From: Chloroflexota bacterium
Lineage (GTDB): Bacteria; Chloroflexota; UBA6077; JACCZL01
Assembly (NCBI GenBank): GCA_020845495.1
Contig: JADLFM010000166.1
Location: 1 to 64,000, forward strand
Length of the DNA: 64,000 bases
Direction of reading: 5' to 3'
Shown: positions 34,639 to 42,679 of the stretch, one piece after another
Position numbering within the stretch: position 1 is the first letter of the stretch
Layout of the letters: every line of letters begins with the position of its first letter
Notes under the pieces: generated by a model
What the model saw: only the letters and a program-made list of their open reading frames with translations
Told to the model about the DNA's origin: nothing
The model's database searches: none
Translations under genes and position numbers: made by a program

Positions 34639-35877
34639 ATGACAGCACACATGCCTGGGGCGGAACCGGCCGGCGGCGAGTTAGTCCTGGAGCCGCCCGC
34701 ACCGGTGCCCCAGATCACCCAACAGCAGGCGGCTGCCACCGTGCGCGTCGACGACGCTACTGCCGAGCGAATCCGTGCCGCCGTGGACGCCTACGTCGAT
34801 TCGTTGACGTCGCTCGAAGCGCAGTCGCCCGAGTTCGAGCAAAAAGTCGCGTCCATCGGTCGGATGGGCAGCGAGGAGATTCGGCGTTCGGCCGAGGCGT
34901 CGAGCCGGTTTCTCGAACGTCCGACGAGTGCACTCAAACAGGGGCCGCTGACCCAGGGCTCGCAAGTGTCCGGCGCGCTGCTCTCGTTGCGTCAGCAGAT
35001 CGAAGCACTTGACCCATCCCGTCACCTCAAACGGCGGCACGGCCTCTTCCGGCGGGCGCCCTTCGGCACGCAGGTCGGCGACTACTTCCGCAAGTATCAA
35101 TCTGCCCAATCGCACATCGAAGCGATCGTGGCTGGCCTCTATCGGGGACAAGACGAGCTCTTGCGGGACAATGCCGCACTCGAGCAGGAGAAGGCCCACC
35201 TGTGGGAGATGAAGCGCCGCCTCGAGCAGTACACCTATATGGCGGCCCAGCTCGACGATACGCTCACCAGGAAGATCGCCGACGTGGAGGCCCGCGACCC
35301 GGACAAGGCGCGGGCGCTCAAAGAAGACGCGCTGTTCTACGTGCGCCAGAAGCGACAGGATCTGCTGACCCAACTGTCCGTGACGGTGCAGGGGTACCTG
35401 GCGCTCGACCTGATCCGTAAGAACAACGTCGAACTGGTCAAGGGAGTCGAACGGGCCACGACCACCACCGTCTCGGCGCTCCGTACCGCCGTCATCGCCG
35501 CGCTCGCGCTTGGTAATCAGCGGCTCGTGCTGGACCAGATCAGCGCGCTCAATACGACGACCGGCAACATCATCGAGTCGACGTCGCAGATGCTGCGCCA
35601 GCAGACGGCCGAGATCCAGCAGCAGGCGGCCAGCGCAACCGTCGACGTGGAGAAGCTCCAGGCGGCTTTCAACAACATCTATGCGACAATTGAAGCGATC
35701 GACACGTTCAAGCTGGCCGCGCTCGACAGCATGAAGACGACGATCGATAATCTGTCGAAGGAGATCACGCAGGCGCAGACGTATGTGGAGCGGGCTCGTG
35801 CGGCGGAGCTCGCGCAAGCCAGGGCGAACGGGCTGGTGAGCGAGTTATCCTTGCCGCCGAGCCAGGGAGGAGCCTGA
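34639..35877 (+). CDS. TelA/KlaA-family toxic-anion-resistance protein
   Basis: 412 aa; ATG 34639 has AGGAGG 9 nt upstream (the ATG at 34630 abuts the site). It is almost entirely helical. TelA hallmarks are YFRKYQSAQSHIEAIVAGLYRGQDELLRDNAALEQEK, the YVRQKRQDLLTQL region, and QGYLALDLIRKNNVELVKGVERATTTTVSALRTAV. The family is linked to tellurite, colicin and phage resistance in Ter-type clusters, but most chromosomal members, as here, sit with an XpaC-like gene and probably support envelope stress tolerance. The partner starts 3 nt after this stop, so they form an operon. No terBCDEF genes are in the window. Confidence 0.92.
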   Translation: MTAHMPGAEPAGGELVLEPPAPVPQITQQQAAATVRVDDATAERIRAAVDAYVDSLTSLEAQSPEFEQKVASIGRMGSEEIRRSAEASSRFLERPTSALKQGPLTQGSQVSGALLSLRQQIEALDPSRHLKRRHGLFRRAPFGTQVGDYFRKYQSAQSHIEAIVAGLYRGQDELLRDNAALEQEKAHLWEMKRRLEQYTYMAAQLDDTLTRKIADVEARDPDKARALKEDALFYVRQKRQDLLTQLSVTVQGYLALDLIRKNNVELVKGVERATTTTVSALRTAVIAALALGNQRLVLDQISALNTTTGNIIESTSQMLRQQTAEIQQQAASATVDVEKLQAAFNNIYATIEAIDTFKLAALDSMKTTIDNLSKEITQAQTYVERARAAELAQARANGLVSELSLPPSQGGA

Positions 35878-35880
35878 GCG

Positions 35881-36648
35881 ATGTGGGTGCTAGCGCTGTT
35901 CTTGCTTGTGGCGGCGCTCGGAGTACTGGCGATGCTCGCCGTGGGCGCCCTGGCTGTGTTCGCGCTCGCCCACGCCCTGCCGTGGCTCCTGATCCTGTTC
36001 GGAATCTGGCTGCTGCTGCGGGCGACGCGTCGTGCGAACTGCTCGCATCGGGCCGAGGTCTGGGGCGGTCATCGGTCGCATCGAGGGCAGCGTGTCGGCC
36101 CTGGACCGCCGACGCGGGCGGCGCCATGGACCTACCCGAGTGCGCCTCAGGCGTCCGCTCGCGCAAAAGACGTCCGTCGCGAGGTGGGGAATCGGGAGGA
36201 CGTCCGCGCGGGCGCGCGTCCGTCGACACCGCAACCGGAGGCTCGGCCGCGGCGCGAACTGCCCATCGACGTTCAGGTGAAGGTGGAGCAGATTCGGCAC
36301 AAGGCGGATGTGCTGCTCGCGCACGCCGACCGTTTCCCACCGTTCTCGCACGACCTTCACCTGGTGCGGCAGACTGTCGCAGACTATTTGCCGCGCACCG
36401 TCGAGGCGTACCTGGCATTGCCGGGCGACGACGATCCGGTCATTCCGAGTGCAGGCAAGACCGCTCTCGAAGAGTTACGTGGTCAGCTTCAGCTCCTCGA
36501 TACGAAACTGGACGACATCACCCAGAACCTCCAGCGAGGTGACCTCGACCGTCTGCTCGCGAACCGGCGTTTCCTGGAGGAACGCTTCGAGCAGCCGGCG
36601 CCAGACGTGCCAGTTGAGGGAACGAAGAAGCACTCTGAAGCAGCGTAA
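35881..36648 (+). CDS. XpaC-like membrane-anchored helical partner of TelA
   Basis: 255 aa. Two adjacent N-terminal membrane helices (WVLALFLLVAALGVLAMLAVGALAVF, LPWLLILFGIWLLL) precede an Arg/Pro-rich linker of roughly 70 residues. A soluble helical domain follows (VKVEQIRHKADVLLAHADRFPPFSHDLHLVRQTVADYLPRTVEAYLAL...QLLDTKLDDITQNLQRGDLDRLLANRRFLEERF), which resembles the C-terminal half of XpaC (5-bromo-4-chloroindolyl phosphate hydrolysis protein family). The gene directly follows telA with a 3-nt gap. Biochemical function is unknown; XpaC names a phenotype, not an enzyme. A strong terminator follows. Confidence 0.8.
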   Translation: MWVLALFLLVAALGVLAMLAVGALAVFALAHALPWLLILFGIWLLLRATRRANCSHRAEVWGGHRSHRGQRVGPGPPTRAAPWTYPSAPQASARAKDVRREVGNREDVRAGARPSTPQPEARPRRELPIDVQVKVEQIRHKADVLLAHADRFPPFSHDLHLVRQTVADYLPRTVEAYLALPGDDDPVIPSAGKTALEELRGQLQLLDTKLDDITQNLQRGDLDRLLANRRFLEERFEQPAPDVPVEGTKKHSEAA

Positions 36649-36654
36649 TCCTGT

Positions 36655-36684
36655 GGCCCCCGCTCCCGTGTGGGAGCGGGGGCC
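36655..36684. terminator. Bidirectional intrinsic terminator
   Basis: GGCCCCCGCTCCC and GGGAGCGGGGGCC form a perfect 13-bp stem with the loop GTGT, between the convergent XpaC-like and SRPBCC genes. T-tracts are weak on both sides. Confidence 0.75.
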
Positions 36685-36700
36685 GTGCGTGAGGGAGCCG

Positions 36701-37186
36701 CTACGACGCCGGCGTGCGGTGGCGTCGGGCGATCTCAGCGCGCAGGCTTCTCACGCCTTGCGCCATCGCCCAGCGATGATTGGCGGCGAAGATCGGCTTG
36801 AGGAGTGGGGAGCCATAGCGCAACAGCGGCTTATCAGCGCGGATCTTCCAGTCGTACGTCACGAGCGTGTCGGGGCCGCGTTGCACGAGCCGCCAGACTC
36901 CCCGTCCCACGAAGTCCCCCCAGGCTTCGAGTGCGAAACCGTGGGGCGGGTTCGCCTCCACCACCCGGAAGCACCAGCGCAGCGTGTACGGCAGCCAGCC
37001 GCGGGTATGTAGACTGACGACCTTGCCGACGCCATGCTCGTCGCCGGGCCTCAGTACCTGCGTTGAGAGGTAGACAGACGGCCACCAGCGGGGCAGCGCC
37101 TCGGCCTCGCCCAGGATGTCGGAGACCTCCTGAATCGAGGCCCGAACCCGCCAACGGGTGACGAAATGGTACTCGTTGCTGGGCAC
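36701..37186 (-). CDS. SRPBCC (START/polyketide-cyclase fold) protein
   Basis: 161 aa from GTG 37186, 7 nt after the glmS stop; a start further upstream would run inside glmS. The first strand is YHFVTRWRVRASIQEVSDILGEAEALPRWWPSV, the classic SRPBCC opening with the W-P-x-V region. Later strands are HTRGWLPYTLRWCFRVVEANPPHGFALEAWGDFVGRGVWRL and TLVTYDWKIRADKP. Members bind hydrophobic ligands in a helix-grip cavity; no catalytic residues are assigned. Coupling to glmS is probably only positional. The C-terminal helix (HRWAMAQGVRSLRAEIARR) is typical. Confidence 0.85.
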   Translation of the reverse strand: MPSNEYHFVTRWRVRASIQEVSDILGEAEALPRWWPSVYLSTQVLRPGDEHGVGKVVSLHTRGWLPYTLRWCFRVVEANPPHGFALEAWGDFVGRGVWRLVQRGPDTLVTYDWKIRADKPLLRYGSPLLKPIFAANHRWAMAQGVRSLRAEIARRHRTPAS

Positions 37187-37193
37187 GCCGCGC

Positions 37194-38972
37194 TCACTTG
37201 ACGGTGACGCTCTTGGCGAGGTTGCGGGGCTTGTCGGGGTCATGGCCGCGCAGCAGCGCCAGGTAGTAGCCAAGGAGTTGCGCGGGGACCGCCTGAACCA
37301 GGCCGGACGCCTCGCCAAGATCGGCGACGGGGATGTGCAGGTCGAAGGCGTCGTCGTTCTCGGGGCCGATCCCGACGATCAGGCCGCCGCGCGCCTTCAC
37401 CTCCATCGCGCCCGAGAGGATGTCGGCGCGCGTCTCGTCGTTCGGGGCCAGGACGAGGCAAGGGGTACCCTGCTCGATCAGCGCGATCACGCCATGCTTC
37501 AACTCGCCGCCGGCGAACCCTTCCGCATGGACGTAGCTGACCTCCTTCACCTTGAGCGCCGCCTCCAGTGCGAGCGGGTAGCTCGGGCCGCGCCCGATGA
37601 CGTACAGATGCTCCTGCCGGTAGATCCGCTCGGCGATCTGACGGATGAAGTCGCGCCGCCAGTCCGAGAGCAGCGCCTCGATCTCGGTCGCCGCGCGCTC
37701 GATCAGCGCGGCGGCCTCGGCGGTCCGGCCAGTGAGGGCGTGTGCCGTCAGGAGCATCACCGCCAGCTTGGCCGTGAAGCTCTTGGTCGCCAGTACGCAG
37801 CGCTCCGGCCCGGCTCCGAGCAGGATGGCATGGTCCGCGAGGCGGTAGAGGGTGGAACCCTCGACGTTGACCAGCGCCGCGATCCGGGTGCCGCGCCGTT
37901 TCGCCGCCCGCACTGAGTCGATCACGTCGATCGTCTCGCCGCTCTGCGAGAGCGCGACGGCCAGCGCGCCCGGCCCGAGGAACTTTTCGAGGTAGGCGAA
38001 CTCGGAGCCGTTGGCGAAGAAGGCTCGGCGGCCGGCGACGCGCGCCAGCAGGTACTGGCCGGCCAGCGCGGCGTGAGCGGCCGTACCGCACCCCACCAGG
38101 TGCGTCTCCTGGGCCTCGCGGATCATCTGGGCCAACTGGGCGGCTTCGTGCTGACGCTCGCGGGCGATGCGGCGCAACACGTGCGGCTGCTCCTGGATCT
38201 CCTTGCTCATGAAATCTGGGAAGCCCTGCAGTTCGGCCTGCTCGGCCGCCCACTCGACCTGAGTGACGACCGGCTCGATCTCCGCACCAGTGGTGACGTC
38301 GTAGAGGACGATGCCGTCAGGGGAGAGCTGGGCGGCCTGGTTTTCGTCGAGGAACGTCATCTGGCGGGTATGTTCGAGCAGCGCCGAGTAGTCCGAGGCG
38401 AGCAGCGCGCCGTCGGCGGCCCAGCCGAGGGTGAGGGGCGAGCCACTCTTGGCGGCAGCCAGACTCGCACTCGCGATGTCGAGAGCGGCGATAGCGTTGA
38501 GTCCTTCAAGTCGACGGAAGGTGGCCATCAGGGCCGAAACGAGCCGTACGCCACTCGCAGGGGTGGCGGCAAGCTCGTCTTCGAGGAGGTGGGCGATCAC
38601 CTCGGTGTCGGTCTCGGAGCGGAAGGTGTGACCGCGATCGCGCAGTTCGCGACGCAGGTCGCGGTGGTTCTGGACGATACCGTTATGGATGATGGCGAGA
38701 CGGCCCGAGCAGTCCAGGTGGGGGTGGGCGTTGGTGTCGGTGACGCCGCCGTGGGTGGCCCAGCGGGTATGCCCGAGCCCGATGGTGCTCGTCGGCAGAC
38801 TCGTCTCGGCCTGCCCGATCTTGCCGGTTCGCTTCTCGACCAGGACGCGCTCGCCGTTGGGCACGGCGATGCCCCAGGAGTCGTAGCCTCGGTACTCGAG
38901 CTGCTTCAGCCCGTGAAGGACGATCTGCGACGCGTCGTGGCGCGCGCCTACGTAGCCAAAGATGCCACACAT
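37194..38972 (-). CDS. glmS: Glutamine-fructose-6-phosphate aminotransferase (isomerizing)
   Basis: 592 aa. It starts MCGIFGYVG, so Cys2 is the N-terminal nucleophile after Met removal. The glutaminase domain has GLGHTRWATHGGVTD and HNGIVQNH. Two SIS domains follow, with SQSGETIDV and RGPSYPLALEAALKVKEVSYVHAEGFAGGELKHG. It ends DKPRNLAKSVTVK, the conserved C-terminal tail. It makes glucosamine-6-phosphate, the precursor of UDP-GlcNAc for peptidoglycan and the glycan cluster at the window start. About 10 expected residues are replaced in the first SIS region, but all catalytic motifs are there. I saw no glmS ribozyme upstream. Confidence 0.96.
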   Translation of the reverse strand: MCGIFGYVGARHDASQIVLHGLKQLEYRGYDSWGIAVPNGERVLVEKRTGKIGQAETSLPTSTIGLGHTRWATHGGVTDTNAHPHLDCSGRLAIIHNGIVQNHRDLRRELRDRGHTFRSETDTEVIAHLLEDELAATPASGVRLVSALMATFRRLEGLNAIAALDIASASLAAAKSGSPLTLGWAADGALLASDYSALLEHTRQMTFLDENQAAQLSPDGIVLYDVTTGAEIEPVVTQVEWAAEQAELQGFPDFMSKEIQEQPHVLRRIARERQHEAAQLAQMIREAQETHLVGCGTAAHAALAGQYLLARVAGRRAFFANGSEFAYLEKFLGPGALAVALSQSGETIDVIDSVRAAKRRGTRIAALVNVEGSTLYRLADHAILLGAGPERCVLATKSFTAKLAVMLLTAHALTGRTAEAAALIERAATEIEALLSDWRRDFIRQIAERIYRQEHLYVIGRGPSYPLALEAALKVKEVSYVHAEGFAGGELKHGVIALIEQGTPCLVLAPNDETRADILSGAMEVKARGGLIVGIGPENDDAFDLHIPVADLGEASGLVQAVPAQLLGYYLALLRGHDPDKPRNLAKSVTVK

Positions 38973-39594
38973 CGGCTGGCCCCTTCCGGCACGACCGGCT
39001 CAACGCGCCGTCTCAGCGGCCTGCGCCCGGCCGCCCACATCTGGGCGACGGGGAGGGACTGCCGAATGGGGCAACAGGCGGGTACGTGAGACCCGTCGCA
39101 CGTCGAGCGGCCTTTGTCAGGGCGTCGCCGCCCTGGTTTGCTCCGCTCGTGACGACCGTGCCGGCCGGGGGGCCATCCGCCGAGTCTTTCGATCGACCCC
39201 CGCCTCGTCACCCGGCTGATGCCGGGCCTGGCGCTCGCGTTGCTCGTGATTCTCGCTGCTGCCCGTGTCGGTGCTGACCTGGAGCGTCTGCCTCCGTCGT
39301 ACTCTCGAAGCGCATGCTACCAGCCGCCGCGTCGCGACCGCTAGCGTTCTGGGGCAGAGATCTGGTTGAGTGCGCCCGTTCTCGCCTCGTCGAGCGCGTC
39401 TACAGTCGTCAGTCCACGCCGGTCTGGCGGCCAGGTTTGACAGGCGTTCATTCGGAGGGCCAGCATTACCGCGCGTCCCTGCCATACTAGCAGGGTGACC
39501 GGACTGAGCGGCAGACGGCCGGGCGGCCCGGCGTCCCAAGACCCGAGCGGCGAGTGCCATGACACGGCCGCCGCTCCTCGACTGGAGCGCAGCG
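38973..39594. other. Intergenic region between glmS and the FAH-family gene
   Basis: 622 bp between divergent genes. No frame has coding character. A TTGACA at about 39436 has no matching -10 at normal spacing. Promoters for both flanking genes should be here but are not clear by eye. Confidence 0.5.
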
Positions 39595-40491
39595 ATGCGA
39601 TTGGTGACGTTCGACGACGGTGCGGGGCAGCGAATCGGCGCCGTGCTCGGCGAACAGATTCTGGATCTGTCGGCCGCTGCCGATGTCCCGTCAGACACGA
39701 TCGACTTCCTTGCGGCGGGTGAGCCGGCCTGGGCGCGGGCTCGGGCGGCCGTCGAGCGCGCCGAGGTCGAGGCCGGCGGGCTGCTCGAGCGGCGCAGGGT
39801 GCGGCTGCTCGCGCCGATCCCGCGCCCGCGCAAGAACGTCTTCGCGCTCGGGCTCAACTACAGCGAGCACGTCGCCGAGGGAGCGCGGGCGCGCGGCGTC
39901 GAGGTCAAACTGCCCAGGTACCCGGTCTTCTTCACCAAGACGGTGACGGCCGTCATCGGGCCGGAGGACGCGATCCCGTTCGACGGCCGTCTCTCGGACG
40001 CGTGGGACTGGGAGGCCGAGCTTGCGGTCGTGATCGGGAAGGGTGGCAAGGATATCCCCAGGGCGCGGGCGCTCGAGCATGTCTTCGGCTACACCTGCCT
40101 GAACGACGTGTCGGTCCGCGACGTGCAGCGCCAGCATGGTGGGCAGTTCCTGAAGGGTAAGAGCATCGACGGAAGTTGCCCGCTCGGACCGTGGATTGTG
40201 ACCCGGGACGAGGTGCCAGACGTCCAGAACCTTCGGATCCTGACCCGGGTCAACGGCGAGACCAAGCAGGATTCGAACACTCGTCACATGATCTTTGATG
40301 TTGCGACCACCATCGAGTCGCTCTCGGCAGGCATGACGCTGGAGCCGGGCGACATCATCGCGACCGGTACGCCAGACGGGGTCGGGTTCGCCCGCACGCC
40401 CCCCGAGGCGCTGAAGCCGGGCGACGTGGTTGAGGTTGAAGTCGAGGGAGTCGGAGTGCTGCGCAACGCGGTCGTGGACCGGTGGGCATAG
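39595..40491 (+). CDS. Fumarylacetoacetate hydrolase family protein
   Basis: 298 aa from ATG 39595 (GGAG 7 nt upstream). A short FAH N-terminal domain is followed by the catalytic fold: KNVFALGLNYSEHVAE, PVFFTKTVTAVIGPEDAI, WDWEAELAVVIGKGGKDIP with the metal-binding Glu residues, NDVSVRDVQRQHG, KSIDGSCPLGPWIVTRDEV and MTLEPGDIIATGTPDGVG. Members are Mg-dependent beta-diketone hydrolases, acylpyruvases, 2-hydroxyhepta-2,4-dienedioate isomerases or oxaloacetate decarboxylases. Nothing in the context fixes the substrate. A MEMO-like gene follows 20 nt downstream. Confidence 0.93.
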   Translation: MRLVTFDDGAGQRIGAVLGEQILDLSAAADVPSDTIDFLAAGEPAWARARAAVERAEVEAGGLLERRRVRLLAPIPRPRKNVFALGLNYSEHVAEGARARGVEVKLPRYPVFFTKTVTAVIGPEDAIPFDGRLSDAWDWEAELAVVIGKGGKDIPRARALEHVFGYTCLNDVSVRDVQRQHGGQFLKGKSIDGSCPLGPWIVTRDEVPDVQNLRILTRVNGETKQDSNTRHMIFDVATTIESLSAGMTLEPGDIIATGTPDGVGFARTPPEALKPGDVVEVEVEGVGVLRNAVVDRWA

Positions 40492-40511
40492 GGGACGACG
40501 CGGACACCGGG

Positions 40512-41795
40512 ATGAAGGCCTCGGCGGGCGAGCCGTGCCCCCGGCTCCGCCCGGCCGTCGATGCCGCGCGTCTCGACGGCGAGGAGGTCTTCTGCCTCTA
40601 CGACCGTGACGATCCGGCCGCCAATCAAGTGGTGCTGTCGGCGGCCGGCGTCGTCCTGGCGAGCCTGCTCGATGGCTCCCGCACGCCGGCCGCCGTTCGA
40701 GCGGCATTTGCGCGTCAGACCGGCGCACGAATCGCGGCGAGCGAGTTTGACCAGTTCGTCGCCCAACTGGACGCCGCCAACCTGCTCGACAGCCCCCGCT
40801 ACCACACCCGTCTCGAACGGCAGCGAGACGAGTTTCGGGCTCGTCCGACTCGCGCTGCTGTGCACGCTGGCGGCGCCTATCCTGGCGATCCGGACGCGCT
40901 ACGTCAGTTCCTTGACGCTCGCTACACCATGGCGGGCGGCCCAGGGCGGCGCCCCGGGCCGGTCACTCGTCCCTGTTTGCGGGGCCTGATCGCGCCGCAC
41001 ATCGACTTGCATCGGGGCGGACACTCCTACGCCTGGGGCTACGCTGCCCTCGCCGAGTGCGAGCCGGCCGACCTGTACGTGCTGCTCGGAACGTGCCACC
41101 AGCCGATGAGCTACCCGTTCGCGGCGACTGCTCGCCCGTACGACACGCCGTTCGGACCGGTCGGTGCGGACTCGGCCTTCCTCGAACGTCTTGCGCGGCG
41201 TGCCCCGTTCGATATCTTTGGGGCGGAGTTGTCCCATCGGCAGGAGCACTCGCTCGAGTTCCAGGCAGTCTACCTCCGCTATCTGGAGCATTCCGGCGGG
41301 GCGGGGTCCGCGGCGGTGGTGCCGATTCTGGCCGTGCCGCCCTACCGGCTGCCCGACGATGCGACCCCCCGCGACGACCCGGCGACTGAGGAGTTCCTCG
41401 CTGCGCTGGCCGAGACCATCGACGAGGATGGCCGCCGGGTCTGCTTCATCGCCGGGGCCGACTTCGCGCACGTCGGGCCGCAGTTCGGCGATACAGCCCG
41501 CGTCGACCGGCGCTTTGCGGAGCGTGTCCGCGCCGGCGACCTGGCCATGCTCGAACGGATCGCGGCCGGCGACGCCGATGGCTACTACCACCAGGTCGTC
41601 GACGAGCAGCCGGGTCCGGGCATGGCTGGTGAGAGCCACGCGGTGGGCGGCCCGCGCCGCATCTGCGGGCTCGCGCCGATGTATGCGCTGCTACGCCTGC
41701 TCGGGCCGTCGACAGGCGAGGTACTCCACTACGATCAATGGATCGACCGCGACGGGGCCGGGTCGGTGACCTTCGGCTGCGTGGCGTTTCGGTAG
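40512..41795 (+). CDS. MEMO1-family protein (AmmeMemoRadiSam system protein B-like) with N-terminal extension
   Basis: 427 aa from ATG 40512; GTG 40482, overlapping the FAH gene, is possible. The C-terminal 280 residues are MEMO: GLIAPHIDLHRGGHSYAWGY, GTCHQPMSYPFA, HRQEHSLEFQAVYL, AGADFAHVGPQFGD and the closing GSVTFGCVAF. These include the His/Cys/Asp residues shared with class III extradiol dioxygenases. The N-terminal 110 residues look like a PqqD-like winged-helix region (VFCLYDRDDPAANQVVLSAAGVVLASLLDGSRTPAAVRAAF). The usual partners AmmeA and the radical SAM protein are absent here. Function is unsettled; a C-C lyase or redox role has been proposed for MEMO. Confidence 0.87.
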   Translation: MKASAGEPCPRLRPAVDAARLDGEEVFCLYDRDDPAANQVVLSAAGVVLASLLDGSRTPAAVRAAFARQTGARIAASEFDQFVAQLDAANLLDSPRYHTRLERQRDEFRARPTRAAVHAGGAYPGDPDALRQFLDARYTMAGGPGRRPGPVTRPCLRGLIAPHIDLHRGGHSYAWGYAALAECEPADLYVLLGTCHQPMSYPFAATARPYDTPFGPVGADSAFLERLARRAPFDIFGAELSHRQEHSLEFQAVYLRYLEHSGGAGSAAVVPILAVPPYRLPDDATPRDDPATEEFLAALAETIDEDGRRVCFIAGADFAHVGPQFGDTARVDRRFAERVRAGDLAMLERIAAGDADGYYHQVVDEQPGPGMAGESHAVGGPRRICGLAPMYALLRLLGPSTGEVLHYDQWIDRDGAGSVTFGCVAFR

Positions 41796-41817
41796 GCTAC
41801 CGGTAGGACTGACGATC

Positions 41818-42279
41818 GTGCCGAGATCCCGAGATCCGGAGCCACTGTCGGACGAGGAGCGAGCGCGGCTCGAGGTGCAGACCCGCCGCAACCTCGACGG
41901 CATGACGCTGGAGCACGAAGGCCGCACCGACGAGGCGCTCGCCCTCTACGAGCAGAACATCGCTGAGGGTTTCGAGGGTGACTGGCCCTACGGCCGCCTC
42001 GTCTCCGCCTACGAGCGCCAGGGCCGCTTCGAGGACGCGGAACGGGTTCTGCGGCGAGCGATGGAGGTCACCCGCGCGAACCGCCGCCAGCCAGCCGCCG
42101 ACCGGCGCATGGTGGTCGATGGGCTGCGGGGCCGGTTGCGCGTACTGAAGAAGGCTGCCCAGGCGGCACGGAGAGGTGCTGGGCACACTGCGCAAAAGGG
42201 GCGGTCGATCGTGTCGCTGCCGATGGCCGATCCGAATGCGGGAACTGAAGGAGAGCAGGATGTTCGTCGCGATCAATAA
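41818..42279 (+). CDS. Small tetratricopeptide-repeat protein
   Basis: 153 aa, GTG start with a weak AGGA upstream. A core of about two TPR-like helix pairs is visible (LDGMTLEHEGRTDEALALYEQNIAEGFEGDWPYGRLVSAYERQGRFEDAERVLRRAM). The Arg/Lys-rich C-terminal part has no domain. It overlaps the next gene's start by 20 nt, so the two are coupled. It may be a scaffold; there is no further clue. Confidence 0.68.
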   Translation: MPRSRDPEPLSDEERARLEVQTRRNLDGMTLEHEGRTDEALALYEQNIAEGFEGDWPYGRLVSAYERQGRFEDAERVLRRAMEVTRANRRQPAADRRMVVDGLRGRLRVLKKAAQAARRGAGHTAQKGRSIVSLPMADPNAGTEGEQDVRRDQ

Positions 42280-42553
42280 GCTCCAGGTGCCGAGTGAGTA
42301 CGCCGCCCGACTGGAAGAGGGCTTCAGCCGCCAGGCCGGCGGCATGCAGGGGGTCGATGGGTTCGTCTCGTTCGATCTGCTGCGTGCCGAAGCAGGCGGT
42401 GAGTACCTGGTAGTCACGCACTGGCGGGACAAGGCCGCGTTCGAGACGTGGCGAGAGGGGGACGCCTTCCAGCGAGCGCACGCCAGCACCAACCCGAACA
42501 GCCCGGTGACGTCGTCGCTCGGCGCATACGACGTCGTGCTCAGCCGCCCGTAG
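42260..42553 (+). CDS. Antibiotic-biosynthesis-monooxygenase-domain protein (IsdG/HmoB-like)
   Basis: 97 aa; ATG 42260 follows GGAG by about 9 nt and lies within the end of the TPR gene. The dimeric alpha/beta ABM fold shows as FVAINKLQVPSEYAARLEEGF, MQGVDGFVSFDLLRAEAGGEYLVVTHWRDKAAFETWREGDAFQRAH. The W-x-D-K/F-x-x-W pattern and a late His match IsdG/HmoB haem monooxygenases, which open haem to release iron. An Asn/Trp/His triad cannot be confirmed by eye, so a non-haem ABM enzyme remains possible. Confidence 0.8.
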   Translation: MFVAINKLQVPSEYAARLEEGFSRQAGGMQGVDGFVSFDLLRAEAGGEYLVVTHWRDKAAFETWREGDAFQRAHASTNPNSPVTSSLGAYDVVLSRP

Positions 42554-42594
42554 TGCGCAGCCTGGTGGTCAGGGTGAGGGGCATTACGCTACCC

Positions 42595-42631
42595 GCGGCG
42601 CTCACCGGGGCAGCAATCGCCCCGGCGCCGC
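42595..42631. terminator. GC-rich hairpin, possible terminator
   Basis: GCGGCGC (42595-42601) pairs with GCGCCGC (42625-42631), and inside GGGGC (42607-42611) pairs with GCCCC (42619-42623) around AGCAATC. It lies between the ABM gene and the NAD(P)HX repair gene and lacks a T-run. Confidence 0.45.
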
Positions 42632-42679
42632 CCGCCTCGCGCCTGCCTCTGGCGCGTGTAGCTTCGAAGGTCGGCCGAT

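Noticed and set aside
38973..39130. glmS ribozyme or riboswitch upstream of glmS
   Set aside because: I could not see the conserved core sequence; the organism type also makes it unlikely.
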